From the NCBI GenBank assembly GCA_015654595.1, contig JAATGQ010000054.1:1-49117 (forward strand): DNA of 49,117 bases, given 5' to 3'. The notes under the pieces were generated by a model that saw only the letters and a program-made list of their open reading frames with translations, did no database searches and had not been told where the DNA came from. Source of the DNA: Chitinophagales bacterium. Its GTDB lineage: Bacteria > Bacteroidota > Bacteroidia > Chitinophagales > Chitinophagaceae. Position numbers and translations under genes: made by a program. Numbering within the stretch: position 1 is the first letter of the stretch; each line of letters starts with the position of its first letter. Shown in pieces: positions 1 through 8,344 of this stretch.

Positions 1-1282
1 AAGGTCCACGGTCATCCGACAACGGACTCATAAAACCAGGGTTCCCCGCGATCGGATAAACAACGATTGCCCCCGTTGAATCCCGCGGCGTACCCAAAGG
101 TTCCGCAGTAGCCGCATGTGAGAAAGGATCGGTTCCCCTCGTATTGGAATTGGAATAAACATAGGCGGCCTGCATCCCGACCTTTATCCGGCTGTTCAGG
201 GTATGCTCCACATTCATCAGCGCATTGTATTGCGTGAGATTGTTGAACCGGACCATTCCATTGTCCCGGTAATAACCGGTCGACAAATAGGTCCTGGTCT
301 TTTCCGATCCGCCAGCCACCGAGATCGAATGACTCTGACGGATGCCATTGTGTTCCAACTGATCGATCCAGTTGACCCACTGTCCCGCGCTGATGGCCGC
401 CAGCTCGGAGGTATTAAAAGCTTTGGTATCATCTGCCGGACTGTTCCATATCCCGGCATCGGCATAAGCCTGCCTTCTCAGATCGATATACGACTGCCGC
501 GTCCTTGGCTGCGGATACTGAGCCCAGCCATCAACACCGACATAACCATTGTAGTTGATCTTTGCCTTTCCGGCATTCCCATGCTTTGTGGTGACGATCA
601 CAACGCCATTGGCGCCCTGTGATCCATAGATAGCAGTAGAAGAGGCGTCTTTCAGAAATTCGATCGACTCGATATCATTTGGATTGATCGTACTGATATC
701 GCCGCCCTGTATCCCATCGATGACATATAAAGGTGTTGAAGAACCATTGATGCTTCGCGTTCCCCGGATAACAATATTCACCCCCGCGCCGGCCTTACCA
801 GACTGTTTGGTAATATCTACGCCCGGCGCCATTCCCTGTATCGCCTCCAGCGGATTAGAGGTTGGACTACGAACGATATCTGCCGCCTTTACGGTAGAAA
901 CAGAACCCGTCAGATCCCGTTTCTTCACGGTCCCGTATCCAACCACTATCACTTCATCGAGACTTTTGTCTTCCTTCTTCAGACCGATCCGCAGCGTCGC
1001 GTCGCCGGCACGAACCTCGGTCGCAGTATAACCAACAGAAGAGAAAAGTAAAACAGGACGTGCGGCAGCCGTCCTTATTGAAAAGTTTCCGGCGCTGTCC
1101 GTTACCACCATCGAAGCAGACTCGCCTTTTACACTGACCGTCACCCCGGCAAGCGGAGTCCCCGTCGCCTCATCGACGATCGTTCCCCGGATCGTTCTGC
1201 CCTGGGAAAAAGCGGCCCCGTAAAGAGATAGCAATAACAATAACAACAACCATTTTCGTTGAGCAAACAATAGGCAGGTCAT
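1..1282 (-). CDS. SusC/RagA-family TonB-dependent outer-membrane receptor, N-terminal part
   Basis: This gene is cut by the left edge of the window; about 427 N-terminal codons are visible, open from an ATG at 1282 to base 1. The product starts with a signal peptide (hydrophobic Leu run, cleavage near AFSQG). A carboxypeptidase-regulatory-like beta domain follows at roughly residues 30-110, with the family signature LLFSSVGYT. Next come a TonB-box-like segment (DEVIVVGYGTVKKRDLTGSV) and a plug domain containing VIRGTRSING, YVIDGI and KDASSTAIYGSQGANGVV. These are standard SusC hallmarks for energised import of oligosaccharides or other large nutrients. There is no N-terminal STN (secretin/TonB short) domain, so FecI/FecR-type signalling through this receptor is not expected. 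It is the last visible gene of the minus-strand operon, 17 bases after the oxidoreductase stop. A SusD partner would be expected beyond the edge. Confidence 0.93.
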   Translation of the reverse strand, partial: MTCLLFAQRKWLLLLLLLSLYGAAFSQGRTIRGTIVDEATGTPLAGVTVSVKGESASMVVTDSAGNFSIRTAAARPVLLFSSVGYTATEVRAGDATLRIGLKKEDKSLDEVIVVGYGTVKKRDLTGSVSTVKAADIVRSPTSNPLEAIQGMAPGVDITKQSGKAGAGVNIVIRGTRSINGSSTPLYVIDGIQGGDISTINPNDIESIEFLKDASSTAIYGSQGANGVVIVTTKHGNAGKAKINYNGYVGVDGWAQYPQPRTRQSYIDLRRQAYADAGIWNSPADDTKAFNTSELAAISAGQWVNWIDQLEHNGIRQSHSISVAGGSEKTRTYLSTGYYRDNGMVRFNNLTQYNALMNVEHTLNSRIKVGMQAAYVYSNSNTRGTDPFSHAATAEPLGTPRDSTGAIVVYPIAGNPGFMSPLSDDRGP

Positions 1283-1299
1283 ATGGCAAGGTTATTTGA

Positions 1300-2367
1300 T
1301 TACACAACAGGACGTATGCCGCCACACGCACTTGATTCATAAGCGGCTTCTACACAGGCCATCGTATATATCGCGTCTTCGACGGAATTATCCGGTCTTT
1401 CAATGGCGCCCTCTGCAGCCAGCATCACCTGAGACATCGAGCCGATAAAAGCGTGTGGAAACCATCCTCCCGCTATATCCAGCGTCTTCCATACGGGCTG
1501 CTTGTTCTTCTCCGAAAATACATACTCAAAACTATCGGGCACGCCTTCGGGATAATTCATCAAAACGCCCATCTTTATCTTGATCGCTCCCTTCGTCCCT
1601 TCCAGCTTTATATAGGATTGCTGCTGCTGTAGTCCAAAATCGTGGTTGTGATTCGTCAGTATCGTAGCCCGGACGGTATTTCCATAATCCATGATCATGC
1701 TCGTCCGGACCGATGCCAGCTCCGCCATACCCGGGTGTTGTATCGTTCGCGCGTAGATGCCTTCCGGATTACCCAAGAAAGAACGCACCGTATCGATATA
1801 ATGGATGCTGTGATAAAGGATCTCTACCCTTGGCAATGTATACAGGAACTTCCAGAGATGCCAGGGTGTATAGACGTTGACATTAAATTCTATATCGAGC
1901 AGATCACCGATCAGTCCTTGCTGGATGATATGACGTGCGGCATTGATAAAAGGAGCATATCTAAGCTGGAAGTTGACAGCTGCCGTCAGCTTCTTTTCCC
2001 TGCACAGGGCCAGTATCTCTTTTGCCATTTCCAGATTATCCCCCATCGGCTTTTGCATCAGCACAAAGGCGCCCTCCGGTAATTGCTTCAATACCGGCAG
2101 GATGGCCGAACCCGGCACTGCCACGTCAAAGATCGCCGATCGCGGACTCCGGTTGAGCATGTCTTCCATATTGTAATAGACCAGCGGAATATCAAACTTT
2201 GCCGCCGTCTGGAGCGCCTTTTCCCGGTCGAGGTCATAGATACCAGCCACCCAGAAGCCGGCCAGCTTATACGCCGGCATATGCGCGTCATTGACGATCC
2301 CCCCGGCGCCGATCGATATGATCGGCCGCGCATGCTCAGGCAATGGACTGTTCGTCTCGATAATCAT
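1300..2367 (-). CDS. Gfo/Idh/MocA-family NAD(P)-dependent oxidoreductase
   Basis: The product is a cytoplasmic sugar or polyol dehydrogenase-like protein of about 355 residues, the usual length for the family. The N-terminal Rossmann fold carries IISIGAGGIVNDAHMPAY, a GxGGI-type dinucleotide-binding loop. The position normally occupied by the family's EKP motif reads MQKPMGDN here, so the catalytic Lys and Pro are kept and Glu is replaced by Gln. The C-terminal half is the alpha/beta substrate domain, with HSIHYIDTVRSFLG resembling the usual GxHxxD region. An ATG at 2367, 10 bases after the permease stop, is preferred over a TTG 30 bases further upstream that would overlap that gene. The operon context (RhaT-like permease, fuconolactonase-like hydrolase) suggests it oxidises or reduces a sugar-like substrate; the substrate cannot be read from sequence. 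Confidence 0.9.
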   Translation of the reverse strand: MIIETNSPLPEHARPIISIGAGGIVNDAHMPAYKLAGFWVAGIYDLDREKALQTAAKFDIPLVYYNMEDMLNRSPRSAIFDVAVPGSAILPVLKQLPEGAFVLMQKPMGDNLEMAKEILALCREKKLTAAVNFQLRYAPFINAARHIIQQGLIGDLLDIEFNVNVYTPWHLWKFLYTLPRVEILYHSIHYIDTVRSFLGNPEGIYARTIQHPGMAELASVRTSMIMDYGNTVRATILTNHNHDFGLQQQQSYIKLEGTKGAIKIKMGVLMNYPEGVPDSFEYVFSEKNKQPVWKTLDIAGGWFPHAFIGSMSQVMLAAEGAIERPDNSVEDAIYTMACVEAAYESSACGGIRPVV

Positions 2368-2377
2368 AACCTTCCAT

Positions 2378-3400
2378 TTATTTTGAGTACTCGGCAAGCC
2401 CCATTATGATTCCCGCTATAACCAGTACCAGGATACCGGCATTGTTCCACCAGATCGTCGACCGCGAAACGCCTTTCCATTCTTTAAAATAATACCCCCA
2501 CAACCCGCTGGCCACAACCATAAAGGTCATGTGAACGGACCAGTTGGCATAACTGTAAGGGCCCATATAAAATGAAGCCATGCCATAAAAAACAAATTGC
2601 AGATACCAAAGTAAACCTACCAGCCCGGAAAACAGGTAGTTCGTCACTCTCGCCTCCTTCTTTCCGTAATCGGCGAAGGTCTTGTTTCGCGAATTCATCA
2701 CCAGGCAATAAAGCAGGTTTACGGTAATCCCACCCAGGAGTTCGACAAAAAAGATCGGAGAAGAAGACCATAACGGAGACGTGCCCCTGCTGATCGCGGC
2801 CTGCCGGATCGGCTCACCCGCCTGGATGCCAAACGCAAAACATGCTCCGAGCACTCCAGCCAGAAAAGCGATCAATACTCCCAGCTTGAAATTGAATACC
2901 GGCGCGGTCCCGTCCTTACGCTGCTCCTTATCCCGCTTCCAGCCCGCCTTGCCGCAAATAAAAATTCCCACCAAAGAAAGGCCGATACTCAGCAGCGTAA
3001 TCTTACCGGACAAAGTCCCCGTCATCATCCCAAACCTCCCCGCCACTATGATCGGTACCAGCGTTCCCAAGGAAGACAAAAAACCCGTTGCAATAGAAAA
3101 ACCAAGCGCCAGCCCGATATAACGAACCGCGATCCCCCAGGCCAGACCACCCAGCCCCCACAAAAAACCAAACAGATAAGTAGTGCTCAGCGTAGAGAAA
3201 GAAATAGAGCTCAACACTGACCCAAGATGCGGCGTAGCCAGCAAGGCCAGCAGCAGCGGCAGCAACAGCCAGGCAACAAGCCCCTGGACAGCCCATAGGC
3301 TTTCCCAGGCCCATCCCTTAACCCCTTTCAGAGGAACATAACTGCTGCCGGCGGAAAGACCGCCGAGGATAAGCATGCTTAATCCGATGATGACATTCAT
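2378..3400 (-). CDS. RhaT-like sugar:proton symporter (10-TM DMT-superfamily permease)
   Basis: This is an inner-membrane protein of 340 residues with about ten hydrophobic helices, close to the length of E. coli RhaT (344 residues), the L-rhamnose:proton symporter. The start (NVIIGLSMLILGGLSAGSSYVP) and the Gly-rich helices LFGFLWGLGGLAWGIAVRYI and LGFSIATGFLSSLGTLVPII fit the RhaT family. Pairing it with an outer-membrane SusC receptor and a lactonase-like enzyme suggests it brings the sugar or acid across the inner membrane once the receptor has delivered it to the periplasm. It lies 5 bases downstream of the amidohydrolase gene. Rhamnose itself is only one possible substrate, because no rhamnose isomerase or kinase is present in the window. 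Confidence 0.88.
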   Translation of the reverse strand: MNVIIGLSMLILGGLSAGSSYVPLKGVKGWAWESLWAVQGLVAWLLLPLLLALLATPHLGSVLSSISFSTLSTTYLFGFLWGLGGLAWGIAVRYIGLALGFSIATGFLSSLGTLVPIIVAGRFGMMTGTLSGKITLLSIGLSLVGIFICGKAGWKRDKEQRKDGTAPVFNFKLGVLIAFLAGVLGACFAFGIQAGEPIRQAAISRGTSPLWSSSPIFFVELLGGITVNLLYCLVMNSRNKTFADYGKKEARVTNYLFSGLVGLLWYLQFVFYGMASFYMGPYSYANWSVHMTFMVVASGLWGYYFKEWKGVSRSTIWWNNAGILVLVIAGIIMGLAEYSK

Positions 3401-3405
3401 ATGGC

Positions 3406-4260
3406 TTATTCGGTTGCAAGGTTGTAAAATCGTTGAGCGTTCTTATAGGTCACCTTTTCCCAGTCCTCGTCATCGAGGGATTTATCCAGGATTGAAAGAT
3501 AGGCGTCCCAGGTTCTTTCGTAGGTTCCGGCAAGAAGCGATACAGGCCAGTCGCCGCCGCAAAAACAACGGTCCGGACCAAAATATTTCAACGCGAATTC
3601 AATACAAGGTTCAAGATCAGCTGCCGTCCAATCCATTCCTTTTCCCGACGCCGTCCCCAGTCCTGAGATCTTGACATAAAAGTTGGGATACTCGGCCGCC
3701 TCCCTCATCAGACCAGACCACTCCTCCCATTTGTCCGGCCGCGAGATCGGCGGCTGATTCAAATGATCAAAGACCATCCGCAGACCCGGAAAATTTTTTG
3801 CGACCGTCAAAGCTGTTCGGATATGCTCCGGCAATACCCCGACCACATCGTAGGGAATATCCCGCGCTGCCAGCAGCCCCAGACTATGCAGCACCCTGTC
3901 CTGCAAAAGCCATCGGGGGTCCTGCTCGTCATGGATCAGATGCCGCACGCCTTTCAATAATCCGTCAGGCGTATAATGGAGATCGAGTTCCATCGCCGTA
4001 GCATCCGGATCCATCAAAGGCACCCATCCCACAATACCCGCAATCCAGGGATTAGCTGCCGCCGCTGCCAACATCCACGCGGTATCCTCCCTGCTATTAG
4101 CGGCCTGTACCAGTATTCCCTGGCCAACACCTACCCGCTCCCGCTGCGGCTCCAGATCCTGCAATGCATAGTTACGGTTGAGTACAGACGTATTCCCCTT
4201 CAGCCAGGTATATTCTACTTTCTGAAGATCCCAAACGTGGATATGTGTGTCGACCAGCAT
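3406..4260 (-). CDS. Amidohydrolase family 2 protein, L-fuconolactonase/rhamnonolactonase-like
   Basis: The product is a cytoplasmic TIM-barrel metallo-hydrolase of 284 residues. Metal-binding and catalytic motifs are visible: DTHIHVWD at residues 4-11 (HxH), VRHLIHDE near 105, VFDHLNQPP near 163, VKISGLGT near 195 and CGGDWPV near 235 (the conserved Asp at the C-terminal end of the barrel). This arrangement is typical of the COG3618 group, which includes L-fuconolactonase and L-rhamnono-1,4-lactonase, enzymes that open sugar-acid lactones. There is no signal peptide. Its place between a RhaT-like permease and CoA-transferases suggests it releases a carboxylic acid from a lactone, which is then activated to a CoA ester. 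That link is inference. Confidence 0.88.
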   Translation of the reverse strand: MLVDTHIHVWDLQKVEYTWLKGNTSVLNRNYALQDLEPQRERVGVGQGILVQAANSREDTAWMLAAAAANPWIAGIVGWVPLMDPDATAMELDLHYTPDGLLKGVRHLIHDEQDPRWLLQDRVLHSLGLLAARDIPYDVVGVLPEHIRTALTVAKNFPGLRMVFDHLNQPPISRPDKWEEWSGLMREAAEYPNFYVKISGLGTASGKGMDWTAADLEPCIEFALKYFGPDRCFCGGDWPVSLLAGTYERTWDAYLSILDKSLDDEDWEKVTYKNAQRFYNLATE

Positions 4261-4296
4261 GGCTTTATCGTTTATTAACCATAAAAGTAACTATCC

Positions 4297-5448
4297 CTAC
4301 GCTATACCCAACCCAAATTGTTTATTTATCAGTTGATTATGCTCACCCAACAATGGTGCGCCCCGATCGGAAACAGACACCTGCCCATCCACCCGGATCG
4401 GGCAGCGCGTCGTCCGGACCGCCAGCCCATTACTCGTCTTTACTTCCAGCTCCATATTCAGCACCTTATACCCTACCTGTGTCATCAGATCCTGGTAGTC
4501 CATCACCTTCGCGCACCAGACATCCGCAGGTTCCAGTATCGACAACCACTCATCTGCTGACCGACCCTGTAAATGCTTTGTCAGGATCTCTTTGATCTCG
4601 TCCCTGCGATCAAACCACTCGGCCCGATCCGTAAATTCCATCAACTCGGGACATGCCAGCAGCTGGCCAAGTTTGGGGATCTCTCCCATCGCAAGGGAGA
4701 GATAGCCTTCTTTTGTTTTATAAATACCATAGGGAGCAGGAATATAGGCGTTGCCATTACTCAAACTACTTCTGACCGGCAGCTGACGCCCATCGTTGTA
4801 GTGACAGGTCAGCACTTCGAACTGAAAATCCAATACCGCTTCCATCATGCTCACCTGCACCAGCGTGCTTTCCCCACTGATACCATTACGGTATAAAGCG
4901 GCAAGGATGCCTTGCGCCAGGTAAGTACCGGCAAGAATATCGACTACCGATACGCCCATCGGCGTAGGCCGCGCATCCCGGTTATTGCTCAGCCAGGTCA
5001 GCCCCGACAAGGCCTGCACCAGCAGATCCTGACCCGGCAGATCCTTCCAGGGACCTTCATTGCCATAGCCGCTGATCTCCGCATATACGATCCCGGGTTT
5101 CAACGCCTTTACCGTAGCATAGTCAAGCCCTATCCTCTCCATCACGCCAGGCCGGAAATTGTGGATGACGACATCCGCCTGACGGATCAATTGCTTTACT
5201 TTTTCGAGATCTTCCGCATTCTTCAGATCAGCAGCATAACTTTGCTTGTTGCGGTTGATCGCATGAAAAATGGTAGACTCCCCCTCGATACGGGTATCCG
5301 AAACATACAGTTGCCGGCAGATATCCCCCGTTCCTGGTTTCTCGATCTTGATAACACGCGCGCCCATATCCGCCAATCGCAAACCAGCCGAAGGCCCTGA
5401 CAAGAACTGACTAAAATCAACGACAATAATATCTTGCAGTAAATTCAT
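4297..5448 (-). CDS. CaiB/BaiF family (family III) CoA-transferase, copy 1
   Basis: Family III CoA-transferases move CoA from a donor thioester to a carboxylic acid through an enzyme-bound anhydride on a conserved Asp. This 383-residue protein has the family N-terminus (DIIVVDFSQFLSGPSAGLRL and LGARVIKIEKPGTGD-like residues), the NRNK block, and the Asp at about residue 165-170 in GVSVVDILAGTYLAQGILAAL-like context, which matches catalytic Asp169 of formyl-CoA transferase. It starts 1 base after the stop of a paralogous gene (5450-6592), and the two proteins are visibly alike throughout, so this is a tandem duplication retained as two open genes. The acid substrate is unknown; lactone-derived hydroxy acids are a reasonable guess from the operon. 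Confidence 0.92.
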   Translation of the reverse strand: MNLLQDIIVVDFSQFLSGPSAGLRLADMGARVIKIEKPGTGDICRQLYVSDTRIEGESTIFHAINRNKQSYAADLKNAEDLEKVKQLIRQADVVIHNFRPGVMERIGLDYATVKALKPGIVYAEISGYGNEGPWKDLPGQDLLVQALSGLTWLSNNRDARPTPMGVSVVDILAGTYLAQGILAALYRNGISGESTLVQVSMMEAVLDFQFEVLTCHYNDGRQLPVRSSLSNGNAYIPAPYGIYKTKEGYLSLAMGEIPKLGQLLACPELMEFTDRAEWFDRRDEIKEILTKHLQGRSADEWLSILEPADVWCAKVMDYQDLMTQVGYKVLNMELEVKTSNGLAVRTTRCPIRVDGQVSVSDRGAPLLGEHNQLINKQFGLGIA

Positions 5449-5449
5449 C

Positions 5450-6592
5450 TTATTTCAATAATTCCATCACAATCTTTTCATTATCCTGTCCCAATGCCGG
5501 CGCCGGTTTTCCGGAGAAAAGACGCTCCCCGTTCAACCGTATCGGACAACGTGTTGTCAGCAGACTCTTGCCCCTGGTCGTCGTCAACGACTGCTCCATC
5601 TGCAGACAACGATATCCGTCATGCTCCGTCAGCCTTTTCCAGTCCAACACTTCCATTGCCCACATATCTTCGGCATGCAGCCGCTCCAGCCAGTAGCCAG
5701 AAGCCTGCCCCGTCAGATGCCTGGTCAATACGGCTTTTATCTCATCCCGATGACTAAATGCCTGTTCCTGCGTATACCCAGCCAATTCCCCGGAGCCGAT
5801 CGCCTTTGCCAGCTGGGGGATATTGACCATTGCAATGGCAATATGTCCATCAGCCGTGCTGTAGATACCATAAGGCGCACTCAGCAAAGGATTCCCATTG
5901 CTCACCGCACTCCGCTGCGGCAGCCGGCCGCTGCTGTGATAGGTCGTCAGCAGCTCGAACTGGAAGTCCAGCAGCGTCTCCATCATACTGATCTCAACCA
6001 GCGCCCCCTGCCCCGTTTTTGTTCGTCGGACAAGCGCCGCCAGGATACCCTGTACAAGCTGCGCGCCGCAAAGACTGTCGGCTATAGATAAACCAAACGG
6101 CATAGGATTGTCCCTCTCATTCCCCGTCAGATACGCCAGACCGCTCATCGACTGCAAGAGCAGATCTTGCCCAGGCCGGTCCTTCCAGGGACCTACATTA
6201 CCATAGCCGCTGATAGCCCCGTAGATCAGCTTGGGATTGACGGTCTTTAATGAGGCATAATCCAGTCCCGCCGACTCCATCACACCAGGTCTGAAATTAT
6301 GCGTCAATACATCCGATCGCTCGATCAGCCGGCGCAGGATCGTCCTGTCCTCGGGACTCTTGATATCGGCCGTAAAACTCTCCTTGTTGCGGTTGATGGT
6401 ATGAAACAAAAGCGAATCCCCATCCACCCATAAATTCTTTATTGACAAACGGCGACAGGCATCTCCCGTCCCCGGCCGCTCGATCTTGATCACGCGCGCT
6501 CCGAGATCCGCCAGCCTGAGACCGGCAGAAGGACCCGATAAATACTGGCTGAACTCCAGTACCGTTAATCCCCTGAGAGGAAGCATATTCAT
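5450..6592 (-). CDS. CaiB/BaiF family (family III) CoA-transferase, copy 2
   Basis: This 380-residue CoA-transferase is a paralogue of the downstream gene. Shared blocks include LEFSQYLSGPSAGLRLADLG, VIKIERPGTGDACRRL, NRNKESFTADIKSPEDR and HNFRPGVMESAGLDYASLK. The catalytic Asp sits in GLSIADSLCGAQLVQGILAA, so both copies look active. Its ATG is 1 base after the stop of the solute-binding-like gene, which implies translational coupling. Two adjacent CaiB-type genes could form a heteromeric enzyme, act on two successive acids, or differ in CoA donor; sequence alone does not separate these options. The family is cytoplasmic, and no signal peptide is present. Confidence 0.92.
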   Translation of the reverse strand: MNMLPLRGLTVLEFSQYLSGPSAGLRLADLGARVIKIERPGTGDACRRLSIKNLWVDGDSLLFHTINRNKESFTADIKSPEDRTILRRLIERSDVLTHNFRPGVMESAGLDYASLKTVNPKLIYGAISGYGNVGPWKDRPGQDLLLQSMSGLAYLTGNERDNPMPFGLSIADSLCGAQLVQGILAALVRRTKTGQGALVEISMMETLLDFQFELLTTYHSSGRLPQRSAVSNGNPLLSAPYGIYSTADGHIAIAMVNIPQLAKAIGSGELAGYTQEQAFSHRDEIKAVLTRHLTGQASGYWLERLHAEDMWAMEVLDWKRLTEHDGYRCLQMEQSLTTTRGKSLLTTRCPIRLNGERLFSGKPAPALGQDNEKIVMELLK

Positions 6593-6593
6593 G

Positions 6594-7760
6594 TTATTGG
6601 ATTTTTGAGACAGCCATTTGTTTGCTTTCCCTGTATAATCGATTCATTGCACTAAGCGTAGCGTGAGCATCCCGCTTGCCCAAAAGATACTCCTGCAGCG
6701 CATCACCCGCATGATCCTGAAAATGCAGATAGCCGTCGTAACGCGGCCGCATATAGCCTCTGTCCATCGTAGGCAGCAGCGTGTAAAAGAACTGATGCGT
6801 CAGCCGGTTCGCATGCCCGCTGAACCAGGCCGACCGATGCCCCGGCTGCCCGCCATGCTCTACATAAAAGGTCGATTGAACGGCCGGAGACACCACCCAT
6901 TCTGCAAAGGCCAAAGCCTCTTCCCTGTGCTGGCTGTAAGTTGACACGGAAAGTCCTGTCCCGCCGATGGTGCTGCGCAGTCTACCACGTTCGCCAAACT
7001 CCACCAGGTCCGAATAGGTCAGCCGCCTGCGGGCAAAACCATCCCTGGAATAGTTGGAATAACAATAGGCGAAGGGACAATACCAGAAATCATCTGTCGT
7101 CGTCATATATTCTGCCACCGCAATGGGATTGGCTTTAAAAAATCGGGGATCGATCAGCGAATAAAGCTCCCGCATGGTCTCAAGGGCCGCTTTCCCTGTC
7201 GGCTCGTCAATGACCTCTTCTTCCTGCTGAAAAGGCCGGGCGCCATGCGCGATACAAAACATATAAAAATTCATCAACAGGTCGATCGGGATAGCAGGGA
7301 TCGCCACCTTACCCATCCTGGCGAGGTCCAGCAGCTCCAACCATGTCTCCGGTATCTTTCGCCCCGCAGCCTGCAACAGATCCAGCCGGCTGCTTGCCGC
7401 CGGCGTCGCCGCATCGATCGCCAATGCCCACTGACCTCCAGCATAGTGATAACTGGCGTGGGAAAAGCCAACCGAATGATCGGCCTGTTCTTTCAGATAG
7501 TCGGCAGAAAGATAGTCGTTCAGCGGTAATACACAACCCAATGTCGCCGCACGACCCACCCAGGGATGGTCGATGATCAGCAGATCATAGTGCTCCGTCA
7601 ACCGCTCTATCGGATAATCGGCAAATTGTTGAAGACTCCTTTTTTCCCATTGGATCGTAACAGAAGGATGCAGCTCGTTATACCGCTGCGCCGCAGCAAG
7701 AAGAGGCGTAATACCCCGGCTATGACCCCAGGTGATGCCTTTTAGCGTAATTTCATTCAT
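6594..7760 (-). CDS. Extracellular solute-binding-like protein (SBP family 1 fold) lacking a signal peptide
   Basis: This 388-residue protein resembles carbohydrate-binding SBP family 1 of ABC transporters. It has an N-terminal lobe beginning ITLKGITWGHSRGITPLLAA, a hinge-type segment YDLLIIDHPWVGRA, and late features such as GGTGLSVSTYSQHREEALAF and EWVVSPAVQSTFYVEHGG that are usual in this family. Unlike normal SBPs it has neither a secretion signal nor a lipobox Cys: its start (MNEITLKGITWG) goes straight into the first beta strand. There is also no ABC permease or ATPase gene in the operon. It lies 9 bases after the MaoC stop and 1 base before the CoA-transferase start. A cytoplasmic ligand-binding or enzyme-partner role is therefore inferred. 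An upstream start that would add a signal is unlikely because the MaoC gene ends there. Confidence 0.82.
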   Translation of the reverse strand: MNEITLKGITWGHSRGITPLLAAAQRYNELHPSVTIQWEKRSLQQFADYPIERLTEHYDLLIIDHPWVGRAATLGCVLPLNDYLSADYLKEQADHSVGFSHASYHYAGGQWALAIDAATPAASSRLDLLQAAGRKIPETWLELLDLARMGKVAIPAIPIDLLMNFYMFCIAHGARPFQQEEEVIDEPTGKAALETMRELYSLIDPRFFKANPIAVAEYMTTTDDFWYCPFAYCYSNYSRDGFARRRLTYSDLVEFGERGRLRSTIGGTGLSVSTYSQHREEALAFAEWVVSPAVQSTFYVEHGGQPGHRSAWFSGHANRLTHQFFYTLLPTMDRGYMRPRYDGYLHFQDHAGDALQEYLLGKRDAHATLSAMNRLYRESKQMAVSKIQ

Positions 7761-7769
7761 GGCGAAGCG

Positions 7770-8213
7770 TTATGGGTTTCTTTTTTGTACCAGCAACAGA
7801 TGCTCACAAACCATCACCAGCTCCTGGTGTTGATTGTAAACTTCCACCCCCTCCACGACCAGGCCAAAGCCCGGCTTCTTATGCTCAGTCTTATTCTTGA
7901 TCCTGACTTCCGTACGGATCGTATCTCCGATAAACACAGGACGGATAAAACGCAGCCGCTCGTATCCATACGTCATCGAGACCTCATTGATCTCGCTGGC
8001 CGTCTGTCCGATGGCTACGCTGAATGTAAGGGTGCCATGCGCTATCCGTCGCCCGAATGGCTGCGTCTTGCACCACTCCTCGTCCATATGATGCGGAAAA
8101 AAATCGCCTGTCTGACCGGCATGCAATACAATATCGGTTTCTGTAATCGTCCGGCCCGTAGTGCGCCGGATATCGTCGAGTGTAAATTCCTCAAAATATT
8201 TTTTGACCCACAT
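7770..8213 (-). CDS. MaoC-like (R)-specific enoyl-CoA hydratase/dehydratase
   Basis: This is a hot-dog-fold hydratase of about 147 residues. The hydratase-2 motif is visible as [16 protein letters not shown], with the catalytic Asp and His of the G-D-x-x-P-x-H-x-D pattern, followed by [15 protein letters not shown]. Such enzymes hydrate or dehydrate acyl-CoA thioesters, which fits the CoA-transferases encoded just downstream. I chose the ATG at 8213 ([16 protein letters not shown]). An ATG 60 bases further upstream remains open but adds a segment not typical of the family. This is the first gene of the minus-strand operon; 131 bases separate it from the next gene upstream, so a promoter is expected there, although no convincing TAnnTTTG box was found. 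Confidence 0.88.
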   Translation of the reverse strand: MWVKKYFEEFTLDDIRRTTGRTITETDIVLHAGQTGDFFPHHMDEEWCKTQPFGRRIAHGTLTFSVAIGQTASEINEVSMTYGYERLRFIRPVFIGDTIRTEVRIKNKTEHKKPGFGLVVEGVEVYNQHQELVMVCEHLLLVQKRNP

Positions 8214-8344
8214 ACCTGAAATTAAAGCAATCGTTGTCCGGTAATTAAAACTCCAAATTACCGACGACCCCATCCGCGGGCAATGTCAGGTTTGACTATT
8301 TTGATGGATTATATTACTATTAACAGGGAACCCCGTGGTAGTAG

